DNA of 64,000 nt from Alterluteimonas quercicellularis (GTDB lineage Bacteria > Pseudomonadota > Gammaproteobacteria > Xanthomonadales > Xanthomonadaceae), in the NCBI RefSeq assembly GCF_021191635.1, contig NZ_JAIWPR010000006.1, positions 1 to 64,000 on the forward strand, written 5' to 3'. A program made the position numbers and the translations under genes. Under the pieces are notes generated by a model. The model saw nothing but the letters and a program-made list of their open reading frames with translations, ran no database searches and was not told the DNA's origin. Positions 9,401-16,485 of this stretch are shown here, piece by piece (position 1 is the stretch's first letter; each line of letters starts with the position of its first letter).

Positions 9401-9779
9401 TCAGCCCGAGCGCCGCCACCAGGGTCACGGTGCCGGCCAGCCACGGGTCCTTGCCCAGGCGCGTGGCGACGAGGTCCGCCAGCGAGGTGGCGTTGCTCTC
9501 GCGCGCCAGCCGCACCAGCCGCACCATGAAGCCGTAGGCCAGCACGTAGAACACGATCGCGCCGAGGAAGGTCGGCGGCAGCGGCCAGCCGTAGCGCGCG
9601 GCCTGGGTGACGGTGCCGTAGAAGGTCCACGAGGTGCAGTGGACCGCCAGCGACAGCGCGTAGACGTGGCGCCAGCGCCGCGCGAATAGCTGCGGGTGGC
9701 GCTCGCCGTAGACGCCCGCGGCGAACATCAGCCCCAGCCACAGGGCCGCCGCCAGCAGCACCGCGCCGACGCTCAGCAC
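6474..9779 (-). CDS. Hybrid sensor histidine kinase with N-terminal sodium:solute-symporter domain (CrbS-like)
   Basis: From the N-terminus: a polytopic SSS/SLC5-type transporter domain of about 13 membrane segments (1-500), a PAS domain near 595-700 (ENMSQGISVVD), a coiled coil, a HisKA dimerisation domain with the phospho-His in AAVGHDLLQPLH (about 756), a HATPase domain (N box NFLANAVRY, DTGPGI, GQGLGLGLAI) and a C-terminal receiver with Asp in LFDYHL (about 1030). CrbS-type proteins couple substrate sensing at the membrane to a LuxR-type regulator, here probably the protein at 4099-4764. The start is uncertain. GTG at 9779 begins the first membrane helix (VLSVGAVLLAAALWLG), whereas the ATG at 9959 adds 60 residues of unlikely composition. 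A TATCCT at 9844-9849 (minus strand) would suit a short leader to the GTG. Confidence 0.85.
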   Translation of the reverse strand: MLSVGAVLLAAALWLGLMFAAGVYGERHPQLFARRWRHVYALSLAVHCTSWTFYGTVTQAARYGWPLPPTFLGAIVFYVLAYGFMVRLVRLARESNATSLADLVATRLGKDPWLAGTVTLVAALGLIPYIALQLKAVAMSYSTLTGAAYLDLADIPPWRDIGLYVALAMALFTMLFGTRRASAAEHNRGLVLAMAFESLFKLAAMLVLGLFVWQLAAKMPAALPPPPAQDLGGFLPLVFLGALAMFVLPHQFHVAVVECRDERDVRAARWQFPLYLLLIAVPGLPLAHAGMALLGDRVPSDMYALALPLSQGREGVALFAFLGGLSASTGMVVVSTLTLSLMIGNHWFAPGLLRGAWSRGEGGDRRGDVLMLRRVGIVAIMLLAWLYGRVVGDSSALADIGAISFSALATLAPALGFAVWRPQTPPRAATAGVVAAFAVWAWTMLAPAALTPAAFAALPAWATPDGLFGLTGWSPLGRAFGATLFVGAGVTLLAAAFDRGERSGPAHGAGLGALRSAGRRFLPAGLVDAVLRDAPRSGPVPAAIEARLERELAAVLGSASARLLLDAARRDSGPDLDTVAAIVGEASQDLRFNQRVLEAALENMSQGISVVDAQLRLVAWNARYAELFGYPQALLKVGVPVAGLVRHNLDRGLIGAVAVAAEVDKRIGHMRAGTPYVAERRFPGGAIIEIRGNPMPGGGFVATFTDVTAFRSTERALRLSNETLEQRVEERTRSLDQARREAERANEAKSRFLAAVGHDLLQPLHAAQLFTDALRPQLPDAAAPLLGQLRGALDATTDLLNGLFDLARLEAGGLAPQPREFPLADVLEPLAAEFRALAAARGLRLDAVPTRAWVRSDPQLLRRVLQNFLANAVRYTPRGRILLGVRRAGGGLRVEVHDTGPGIAPGQRAAIFEEFRRGEGSPGQGLGLGLAIADRIARLLEAPLTLRSRPGRGTVFALALPRAAGRARSEPAVAQTGLAGAHVLLVDNEPVALDALRRLLQGWGCTVDAVAGGDAAQAALSARPADLWLFDYHLDDGDNGVALACRLADRHSARPTLILSADATDAVRRDAAEHGLGLLQKPVRPLALKSTLDRLCAMRAR

Positions 9780-10099
9780 GTTGCGGGCCCGGGCCGCGGG
9801 ACGGGTGGAACAGATCGGGCCGGGCGCTCGCGCATCGCGCGCGAGGATAGCGCAGCGCCGGGTGCTTCCGGCGGCGCGATGGTGGGACGGGTTGCGGACG
9901 ACGCGGAGGTTCGTCGACCGCCGCAAGGCAGGTGCGCTGCACGCCGGGCCCGGCATCAAGAAGGCGGCGGGCGTGGGAAAAGCGCCGGCATCGGGGATGG
10001 GCGCTTGGACGCCCGATGTATCGGGCGACCGAACCCGGCTGCCGATTCTGCGGCAGAACTCGCTCCGCCCAGCGGCGGCGAGTCACTGTCTTAACGGAC
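9780..10099. other. Intergenic region with no recognised gene
   Basis: This stretch separates the divergent kinase and toxin genes. It should hold the kinase promoter (possible -10 TATCCT at 9844-9849 on the minus strand). I see no convincing gene, RNA or repeat. Composition falls toward lower GC near 10080, at the toxin-antitoxin boundary. Confidence 0.5.
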
Positions 10100-10137
10100 T
10101 TGCACGATATTGGATGTGTCCATTAAAATGGACACAT
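10100..10137 (+). promoter_or_regulatory. Toxin-antitoxin promoter and operator overlapping the toxin start codon
   Basis: A -35 box TTGCAC (10100-10105) and a -10 box TAAAAT (10124-10129) are 18 bp apart. A perfect 10 bp inverted repeat, ATGTGTCCAT / ATGGACACAT (10114-10123 and 10128-10137), surrounds the -10 element, and its right arm runs into the toxin ATG at 10136. The start codon lies only six bases after the -10 box, so the transcript would be leaderless or nearly so. Binding of the antitoxin to this dyad would block the promoter. Confidence 0.8.
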
Positions 10138-10426
10138 GGCGACGATCCGCACCACCGAGATCTTCGACAGCTGGTTCGAACGACTGCGCGATCGTGCGGC
10201 GAGGATGCGCATCACCGCCCGGATTCGTCGGCTGTCGGAAGGCAATCCGGGCCAGCACCGCAACCTGACCAACGGTGTGACAGAGATGAAGATCGATTAC
10301 GGGCCGGGCTATCGCGTGTACTTCGTCACCCGGGCCGGCGTGACTTACCTACTGCTGTGCGGAGGCGACAAGACCACGCAGCAACACGACATCAGGACGG
10401 CATTGGAGCTGGCCGGCCGGGTGTGA
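10136..10426 (+). CDS. Type II toxin of the RelE/ParE superfamily, HigB-like
   Basis: The 96-residue product fits the addiction-module killer protein subgroup: TEIFDSWFERLRD at the start, the conserved basic RIRRLSEGNPGQ segment, GVTEMKIDYGPGYRVYFV in the central beta-sheet, and LLLCGGDKTTQQHDI near the C-terminus. Such toxins usually cleave ribosome-bound mRNA, although some ParE relatives poison gyrase; which applies here cannot be read from the sequence. It precedes its antitoxin (toxin-first, as in higBA) with a 48 bp gap. There is no ribosome site before its ATG, which fits a leaderless mRNA. Confidence 0.87.
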   Translation: MATIRTTEIFDSWFERLRDRAARMRITARIRRLSEGNPGQHRNLTNGVTEMKIDYGPGYRVYFVTRAGVTYLLLCGGDKTTQQHDIRTALELAGRV

Positions 10427-10474
10427 GCCCGGCGAACCGTTCCTCCCAGCATCAGCAAACCCTGGAGAAGCCGC

Positions 10475-10861
10475 ATGAGTACCAAGGTCAAGACTCGCGA
10501 ATGGGACTCGGTTGAGTACCTCCGCAACGAAGGGGATATCCGCCTCTATCTCGAGGCCGCGATGGAGGAAGCGCCCGACGATGCCGCCTACATGGCCGCC
10601 GTGCTGGGCGATGTCGCGCGCGCCCGCAACATCGCCGAGCTGGCGCGCACGACAGGCATTGCCCGCGAGACGCTGTACAAGACGCTGCGCGGCGAAGGCA
10701 ACCCCACCATGGCGACCATCAGCAAGCTGGCCAACGCACTGGGCTTCCGGCTGGGATTGATTCCCATGCCCTCCGAGGCCTCGACGCCCAAGACCGCCCG
10801 TCCCCGTGCCCAGGCTGCCAAGGTCCCGGCGAAGCCCGCCAAGCCTCGGAAGGTGGCGTAG
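10475..10861 (+). CDS. HigA-like antitoxin with Cro/XRE-type helix-turn-helix
   Basis: This 128-residue partner of the upstream toxin contains a helix-turn-helix in the middle (about 52-90, NIAELARTTGIARETLYKTL then GNPTMATISKLANALGF), as in the putative addiction-module antidote family. The C-terminal 30 residues are a basic Ala/Pro/Lys tail not typical of the shortest family members. A GGAGAAG ribosome site lies 6-12 nt before the ATG at 10475, in contrast to the leaderless toxin, which would favour antitoxin translation. It should neutralise the toxin and repress the promoter at 10100-10137. Confidence 0.87.
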   Translation: MSTKVKTREWDSVEYLRNEGDIRLYLEAAMEEAPDDAAYMAAVLGDVARARNIAELARTTGIARETLYKTLRGEGNPTMATISKLANALGFRLGLIPMPSEASTPKTARPRAQAAKVPAKPAKPRKVA

Positions 10862-10878
10862 CACCGAAAGCCCGCCCA

Positions 10879-11040
10879 TCACGCGCGCTCCCGCTGGAAC
10901 ACCCAGCACTTCTCGCCGGCATTGGTGGCGGCGGAGTCGACCGCCTCGTTGTCGACGAACTCGGATACGCGCGGGTCGGCTGGCGCCCACAGGCTTCGCG
11001 CGTACTCCTTGAACCTTGCCACCACGGCATCGAGGACCAT
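10879..11040 (-). pseudogene. Short ORF, probable remnant of a larger gene
   Basis: A 53-codon frame reads MVLDAVVARFKEYARSLW at its start and ends EKCWVFQRERA. Its composition is protein-like (mixed hydrophobic, acidic and basic residues, single Cys, three Trp/Tyr) rather than the Ala/Arg/Pro pattern of spurious GC-rich frames. The same frame stays open upstream through sensible residues (SRVGYSVIAAARSER), so it looks like the tail of a decayed gene. I do not recognise the family. It occupies most of the 311 bp between the antitoxin and the TonB receptor. Confidence 0.35.
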
Positions 11041-11172
11041 GCGCTCGGAGCGCGCCGCGGCAATGACGGAATAACCGACCCGACTGCGGTCGATGGTGGC
11101 AGGCGGTCCGCGACCGGGCCTGGGCCAGGTCGTCGCCGGCGCGATCCAGCCGGCCGGCGGCGGTCGCGTCGA

Positions 11173-13413
11173 TCAGAAGAAGTTGTAGCGCACCGAGACG
11201 TACCAGTTGCGCGGCCAGCCGTAGTAGGCGGTCTGGATGTTGCCGACGCTGGCGAACTCCTGGCCCTCGACCATGTAGGTCCTGTCGGTCAGGTTGCGCA
11301 CGCCGCCACGCACCTGCCAGCGCAGCGCAGGCGAATCCCACACGCCGAACAGGCCGACCAGGGCGTAGGCGTCCTGGGACAGGTTGTCGCGGTTGTCGAC
11401 CGACAGCCAGGTGCGGCTGCGCCAGGAGACGTCGCCGCCCACCGACAGGGTGGCGCCGCTGGGCAGGGCGAAGGCGTGCTGCAGGGCCAGGCGCGCGGTC
11501 CACTCCGGCGAGAACGGCACGTGGTCGTGGTTCACCGTGGGATCGTAGCCGGGATAGGCCGGATCGAGGCGGAAGTCGTCGAAGCGCTTGTACTGCGCGT
11601 CCAGCCAGCCCAGCTGGCCGCTCAGCGTGGTGGCCTCGCCCAGCAGCGCGACGCCCTCGAACTCCACGCCCTTGATCTCCAGCTCGGCTGCGTTGAGCAC
11701 CGGGAAGGTGCCCACGTCCTGCGACACCCGCGCCTGGAAGTCGCTGTACTCGCTCCAGAACGCCGCCGCGCTGCCGCGCAGGCGGTTGTCGGCGCTGCTG
11801 CCCTTCAGGCCCGCCTCGTAGGTCCAGACGAACTCGGGATCGAAGTCCGGGGCCGCCGCTTCGGCGGCGCTGTTGGCGCGGCCGTTGAAGCCGCCGGACT
11901 TGAAGCCGCGGTTGGCCGACACGTAGCCGGTCAGCCGCTCCGAGAACGCCTTCTGCAGGCTGACCGAGGGCGTCCACGCGGTCCACGACTTGCTCGCGGC
12001 GAAGCCGACCGTCTCGTTAAGCGCCTGCAGCGGCGGGCCCCAGAAGGTGCTGGTGCTGCGGGTGTAGTCCTTGCGGTCGCGGGTCCAGCGCAGGCCGGCG
12101 GCCAGCGTCCAGGTCGGCACGAACTCCCAGTTGGCGTGCGCGAACGCGGCCACGCTCTCGGTGGAGAGGTCGTCGCCGATCGTGCGCAGGAACGAGATCG
12201 GCACCCCGCCCATGGCGAACAGGTCGTCGGCGTAGGCCTCCTGGTAGGAGGGCACGTTCTCCTTCATGTAGTAGGCGCCGAAGGTCGCCTGCAGGTTGGA
12301 ACCGTTGTCGTAGAGCAGCTGCAGCTCCTGGCTGACCTGGTCCTGGTCGAGCGCGACCAGCACGTCGCCCAGCTCGTACTCGGAGGCGTCGATGTCGATG
12401 AAGGAATGCGTCTCCAGCTCGCGGTAGCCGGTGATGCTGCGCAGCACCCAGGCCGGGTCGAGGTCCCACTCCATCGACAGCGACACGCCCGAGTGCTTCA
12501 GCTCCTGGCCCTGGCCGGGCGCGAACGAGGTGCGCGCGGTGAAGTCGAACTCGCCGCCGGGCGCGGGCAGCAGCACCACCGGGCCCAGCAGCAGGTCGGT
12601 CTGCCGCAGCGGCGCGGTCGGCCGGCCCAGCGACAGCGCGGCGTCCTGCCGGGTGTGGTCGAGCGAGAGCGTGGCGCGGAAGGCGTCGGTGGGCCGGAAC
12701 GCGAGCTTGGCGCGCACCGCGCGGGTGTCGTCGTCGTTGTAGTGGCGGCCGCTGTCGCGGTCGCGGACGAAGCCGTCGTGGTTGAGCCAGGCGCCGGCGA
12801 TGCTGGCCGCGACGGTGTCGCTGAGCTGGCCGGATGCGTAGAAGCGTCCTTCCGCGCGGCCGTGGTCGCCGCCGGTCAGCTCGACCGCGCCGCCGCTGTC
12901 GTCGAAGGGGTTCTTGGTGGTGACCTTGATCGCGCCGCCGGTGGAGTTCTTGCCGTACAGCGTGCCCTGCGGCCCGCGCAGCACTTCCACCTGCTGCACG
13001 TCGAACAGCGAGAACAGCGCGCCGTTGATGCGCGAGTAGTAGATGTCGTCGACGTACATGCCGACGCCCGGGTCGAAGGTCTGCAGCGCGTCGGGCTGGC
13101 CGATGCCGCGGATGAACACGTTGACGCTGTTGGCCGAGCCGCGGCCCTGCACGATGTTCATGTTCGGCACCGCGCCCTGCAGGCCGTCGATGTTGCTGGC
13201 CTGCAGGTCCTTCAGTTGTTCCTCGCCGAAGGCGCTGACCGCCACCGGCACGTCCTGCAGCGACTCGGTCCTGCGGCGCGCGGTCACCGTGATGCTGTCG
13301 AGCGTGGTCGCGTCCGTGCGCTGGCCGGCGGCCGGCGCGGCCGGCTCCTGGGCGTTGGCGGCGAGCGTCGACAGACCGAACGCGATCGCCAGGCCGAGCG
13401 TGCTGTGCTTCAT
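11173..13413 (-). CDS. TonB-dependent outer-membrane receptor
   Basis: The 746-residue protein has a signal peptide (about 1-22, ending ANA) and a TonB box-like DSITVTARRR. The plug domain contains DVPVAVSAFGEEQL, NVFIRGIG and the signature VEVLRGPQGTLYGKNSTGGAI, followed by a 22-strand-type barrel ending in the terminal aromatic YVSVRYNFF. Such receptors import scarce substrates with TonB energy. The plug type is the large uncharacterised class common in Xanthomonads and Sphingomonads, so the substrate cannot be named. ATG 13413 has GGAG just upstream; an in-frame ATG at 13425 would overlap that ribosome site. It is divergent from the permease at 13645, so the two may share regulation and substrate. 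Confidence 0.92.
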   Translation of the reverse strand: MKHSTLGLAIAFGLSTLAANAQEPAAPAAGQRTDATTLDSITVTARRRTESLQDVPVAVSAFGEEQLKDLQASNIDGLQGAVPNMNIVQGRGSANSVNVFIRGIGQPDALQTFDPGVGMYVDDIYYSRINGALFSLFDVQQVEVLRGPQGTLYGKNSTGGAIKVTTKNPFDDSGGAVELTGGDHGRAEGRFYASGQLSDTVAASIAGAWLNHDGFVRDRDSGRHYNDDDTRAVRAKLAFRPTDAFRATLSLDHTRQDAALSLGRPTAPLRQTDLLLGPVVLLPAPGGEFDFTARTSFAPGQGQELKHSGVSLSMEWDLDPAWVLRSITGYRELETHSFIDIDASEYELGDVLVALDQDQVSQELQLLYDNGSNLQATFGAYYMKENVPSYQEAYADDLFAMGGVPISFLRTIGDDLSTESVAAFAHANWEFVPTWTLAAGLRWTRDRKDYTRSTSTFWGPPLQALNETVGFAASKSWTAWTPSVSLQKAFSERLTGYVSANRGFKSGGFNGRANSAAEAAAPDFDPEFVWTYEAGLKGSSADNRLRGSAAAFWSEYSDFQARVSQDVGTFPVLNAAELEIKGVEFEGVALLGEATTLSGQLGWLDAQYKRFDDFRLDPAYPGYDPTVNHDHVPFSPEWTARLALQHAFALPSGATLSVGGDVSWRSRTWLSVDNRDNLSQDAYALVGLFGVWDSPALRWQVRGGVRNLTDRTYMVEGQEFASVGNIQTAYYGWPRNWYVSVRYNFF

Positions 13414-13568
13414 GGTCCCCTCCACGGGCTTGCGCTGCTGGGCGCGCCGGAGCGGCGCGTCCGGCCCGGGAAGCGCGGCGGCGGCCGTCGTCGCCCGGAC
13501 GTGCCTGCCGCCCGCGCGCTCCGGGCCACGACGGCAAGCCTAGGGGCGGGCCTCGCGGCACGGCACTT

Positions 13569-13580
13569 GTACCTTCGGAC
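13569..13580. promoter_or_regulatory. Candidate operator GTACCTTCGGAC in the divergent region
   Basis: This imperfect dyad lies in the 231 bp between the TonB receptor and the permease. It matches the GTACTTTGGTAC element at 4049-4060 at 9 of 12 positions. If both bind the LuxR-type regulator at 4099-4764, the receptor/permease pair would belong to its regulon. Weak evidence, recorded as a testable pairing. Confidence 0.22.
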
Positions 13581-13644
13581 AATGGGGCCGGCGGCCGCGC
13601 GTGCCGACACTGGCGGCCGCCGTCGCCTGCGTCCCGGACCCGCC

Positions 13645-15048
13645 ATGTCCCTGCTGATCGTGCTCGCCGCGCTGAGCTTCCTGATGCTGGTCGCCTACCG
13701 CGGCTACAGCGTCATCCTGTTCGCGCCGATCGCCGCGCTGGGCGCCGTGCTGCTGACCGATCCCTCGCTGGTCGCGCCGATGTTCACCGGCCTGTTCATG
13801 GACAAGATGGTCGGCTTCCTCAAGCTGTACTTCCCGGTGTTCGTGCTGGGCGCGGTGTTCGGCAAGCTGATCGAGATCTCCGGCTTCTCCAAGGCGATCG
13901 TCGCCGCCACCATCCGCGTGGTCGGCCCGCAGCGGGCGATGCTGGCGATCGTGCTGGTGTGCGCGCTGCTGACCTACGGCGGCGTGTCGCTGTTCGTGGT
14001 GGTGTTCGCGGTGTACCCGTTCGGCGCGGAACTGTTCCGCCAGGGCGGCATCCCCAAGCGCCTGCTGCCGGGCACCATCGCGCTGGGCGCCTTCACCTTC
14101 ACCATGGACGCGCTGCCGGGCACGCCGCAGATCCAGAACATCATCCCCACCGCGTTCTTCGGCACCAACGGCTGGGCGGCGCCGGTGCTGGGCACGCTGG
14201 GCGGGGCGTTCATCCTCTGCGTGGGCCTCATCTACCTCAACTGGCGCCGCCGCGCCGCCGAGCGCACCGGCGAGGGCTACGGCGAGGCCGACGCGCTGCG
14301 CAACGAGCCGGCGCCGTTCGAGGGCGGCCGCCTGGCGCACCCGCTGGTGGCGGTGCTGCCGCTGCTGCTGGTCGGCGTGTCCAACATCGCCTTCACCCTG
14401 CTGATCCCGCAGCTGTACGGGCCTACGCACAGCTTCGTGCCCTCGGTGGTCGGCGATCCGGCGCCGGTGGTGCAGCAGGTGCCGCAGCTCACCGCGATCT
14501 GGGCCGTGCAGGGGGCGCTGCTGGTCGGCATCCTCAGCGTGATCGCCTTCGCCTGGAGACCGGTGCTGGCGAGCTTCGCAGAAGGCTCCAGGACCGCCAT
14601 CGCCGGCGCGCTGCTGGCCTCGATGAACACCGCCTCCGAGTACGGCTTCGGCGCGGTGATCGCCGCCCTGCCCGGCTTCCTGGTGGTGGCCAACGCGCTC
14701 GGCGCGATCCCCGACCCGCTGGTCAACGAGGCGATCACCGTCACCGCGCTGGCCGGCATCACCGGCTCGGCCTCGGGCGGCATGAGCATCGCGCTGGGCG
14801 CCATGGCCGAGACCTTCATCGCCAACGCCCAGGCCGCCGGCATCCCGATGGAGGTGCTGCACCGCGTCGCCTCGATGGCGTCGGGCGGCATGGACACCCT
14901 GCCCCACAACGGCGCGGTCATCACCCTGCTCGCGGTCACCGGCCTGACCCATCGCCAGGCCTACAAGGACATCTTCGCCATCACCCTGATCAAGACCGCG
15001 GCGGTGTTCTTCATCATCGCGCTGTTCTACCTGACCGGCTGGGTCTAG
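13645..15048 (+). CDS. GntP-family (gluconate/organic acid:H+) permease
   Basis: The 467-residue polytopic inner-membrane protein has about 12-13 hydrophobic segments. Its features are those of the GntP/CitMHS-like group: KLIEISGFSKAIV early, TYGGVSLFVVVFAVYPF, and late GSASGGMSIALGAMAETF with MASGGMDTLPHNGAVITLL. The GGMDTLPHNGA motif is shared with permeases for gluconate and D-3-hydroxybutyrate. Uptake of a small carboxylate by proton symport is inferred; the exact substrate is unknown, although hydroxybutyrate would suit the polyester genes at the window start. ATG 13645 begins the first membrane helix directly (MSLLIVLAALSFL). A longer upstream frame is not coding. Confidence 0.82.
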   Translation: MSLLIVLAALSFLMLVAYRGYSVILFAPIAALGAVLLTDPSLVAPMFTGLFMDKMVGFLKLYFPVFVLGAVFGKLIEISGFSKAIVAATIRVVGPQRAMLAIVLVCALLTYGGVSLFVVVFAVYPFGAELFRQGGIPKRLLPGTIALGAFTFTMDALPGTPQIQNIIPTAFFGTNGWAAPVLGTLGGAFILCVGLIYLNWRRRAAERTGEGYGEADALRNEPAPFEGGRLAHPLVAVLPLLLVGVSNIAFTLLIPQLYGPTHSFVPSVVGDPAPVVQQVPQLTAIWAVQGALLVGILSVIAFAWRPVLASFAEGSRTAIAGALLASMNTASEYGFGAVIAALPGFLVVANALGAIPDPLVNEAITVTALAGITGSASGGMSIALGAMAETFIANAQAAGIPMEVLHRVASMASGGMDTLPHNGAVITLLAVTGLTHRQAYKDIFAITLIKTAAVFFIIALFYLTGWV

Positions 15049-15216
15049 GGCCGAAGCCCCCTCGGGACGCCGCCGCGCATTCTTGCCCTGCGTCACAGAC
15101 CGGCGTGCGCGCCGCAGCGCCCGGGGACGTACCATCGGCGCGATGCCCGCCCACGCCCGTCCGACGCCCCGCCCCTTCCGCGCCGCGCGCCCGCGGCCGG
15201 CGCCGCACCGCTAGGC

Positions 15217-16485
15217 ATGCGCGAAGGCCTGTTCCGCGAGGAGGTGCTCGACGCCCGCCGGGAATCCTGGCTGGGCCGCGTGCACCTGCCGGCCACGCGG
15301 CTGGGCTGGCCGATGGCCGCGCTCGGCGCCGCGGGCGCGCTGGCGCTCGCCCTGCTGCTGGGCCTGGGCAGCTACCAGCGCAAGGAGCGCGTGCAGGGGC
15401 AGATCGTGCCGGCCGGCGGCCTGCACACGCTGGCCGCGCCCGCGGCGGGCACGGTGTCGCGGCTGCTCGTGGCCGAAGGCGCGCGCGTCGCCGCGGGCCA
15501 GCCCCTGCTCGAGCTGCGCGTGGACGTGGAGGGCGCCGGCGGCGGCGGCGCGGTGGCCACGCAGGTCGCGGCGGCGCTGGCGCGGCAGCGCGGCGAGCTG
15601 CGCGGGGAACTGGACGACCTCGCCGCCGCGGCGCCGGCCGAGGCGCGCGCGCTGCGCGAGCGCATCGCCGTGCTGGAGCGGCAGCTCGCCTCGGCCGCCG
15701 AGGAAGTGGACCTGCGCACGCGCCAGTCCGAGGCCGCGCAGCGCATGCTCGAACGCATCCGCCCGCTGCAGGAGCAGCGCATCGTCAGCGCGGTCCAGAC
15801 CCAGCAGTACGAGGACCAGGCGCTGGCCGCCGAGGCGCTGCGCGAGACCGCGGAGCGCAACCGCCTGGAGACCGGCGACCGCCTGGCTGAGGCGCGACGC
15901 GCGCTGCAGGACCGCCCGATGCGCGAGCGCGAGCGGCGCAGCGCGCTGACCCAGGCGCTGGCCGAGGTCTCGCGCGAGGACGCGCTGAACCAGGCCCAGG
16001 GCGCCCTGCTGCTGCGCGCGCAGGCCGGCGGCGAGGTCTCGGGCGTCGCGGTCGACGCCGGCCAGTCGGTGCGCGCCGGCCAGCGCCTGCTGGCGGTGCT
16101 GCCGGCCGGCGCCGAGTTCCGTGCCGAACTCTGGATCCCCGCGCGCGCGGCCGGCACGGTGGCGCCGGGCGATCGCGTCTCGATGCGCTACCACGCCTTT
16201 CCCTACCAGGTCTTCGGCCGCCAGTCCGGGCGCATCCTGGAGATCGGCCGCAGCGCGGTGCCGGCCGAGGACGTGCGCGCGCGCAGCGGCCTGGACCCGG
16301 GCGGCCCGGCCTATCGCGCGCTGGTCGCGCTCGACGCGCAGCAGGTGCGCCGCGACGGCCGCGCGCTGCCGCTGCGCACGCACATGACGCTCGATGCCGA
16401 CCTGCTGCTGGAACGCCGCCCGCTGTACCGGGCGCTGTTCGCCGACGATGGCGGGCGCGGCGCCGCGGAGCCCGCGCCGCGATGA
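15217..16485 (+). CDS. HlyD-family secretion adaptor for the RiPP exporter
   Basis: This 422-residue periplasmic adaptor is predicted to bridge the ABC exporter encoded next to it and an outer-membrane channel. It has an N-terminal cytoplasmic stretch, one membrane helix (about 29-50, MAALGAAGALALALLLGLG), a biotinyl-lipoyl-like half (GTVSRLLVAEGARVAAGQPLLEL), a long Gln/Glu/Arg-rich coiled coil (about 110-265), the second lipoyl half (GEVSGVAVDAGQSVRAGQRLL), and a beta-barrel region. Its stop overlaps the exporter start by 4 bp (ATGA at 16482), so the two are translationally coupled. Confidence 0.88.
   Translation: MREGLFREEVLDARRESWLGRVHLPATRLGWPMAALGAAGALALALLLGLGSYQRKERVQGQIVPAGGLHTLAAPAAGTVSRLLVAEGARVAAGQPLLELRVDVEGAGGGGAVATQVAAALARQRGELRGELDDLAAAAPAEARALRERIAVLERQLASAAEEVDLRTRQSEAAQRMLERIRPLQEQRIVSAVQTQQYEDQALAAEALRETAERNRLETGDRLAEARRALQDRPMRERERRSALTQALAEVSREDALNQAQGALLLRAQAGGEVSGVAVDAGQSVRAGQRLLAVLPAGAEFRAELWIPARAAGTVAPGDRVSMRYHAFPYQVFGRQSGRILEIGRSAVPAEDVRARSGLDPGGPAYRALVALDAQQVRRDGRALPLRTHMTLDADLLLERRPLYRALFADDGGRGAAEPAPR

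Noticed and set aside
5838-9689. Plus-strand open frame of 1283 codons opposite the kinase gene
   Set aside because: It is antisense to a gene with clear domains, its product is Gln/Arg/Ala/His-rich with no domain, and long antisense frames are expected at this GC content.
11476-13644. In-frame upstream extension of the GntP permease frame
   Set aside because: It overlaps the TonB receptor on the other strand and lacks protein-like composition. The permease begins at ATG 13645 with its first membrane helix.
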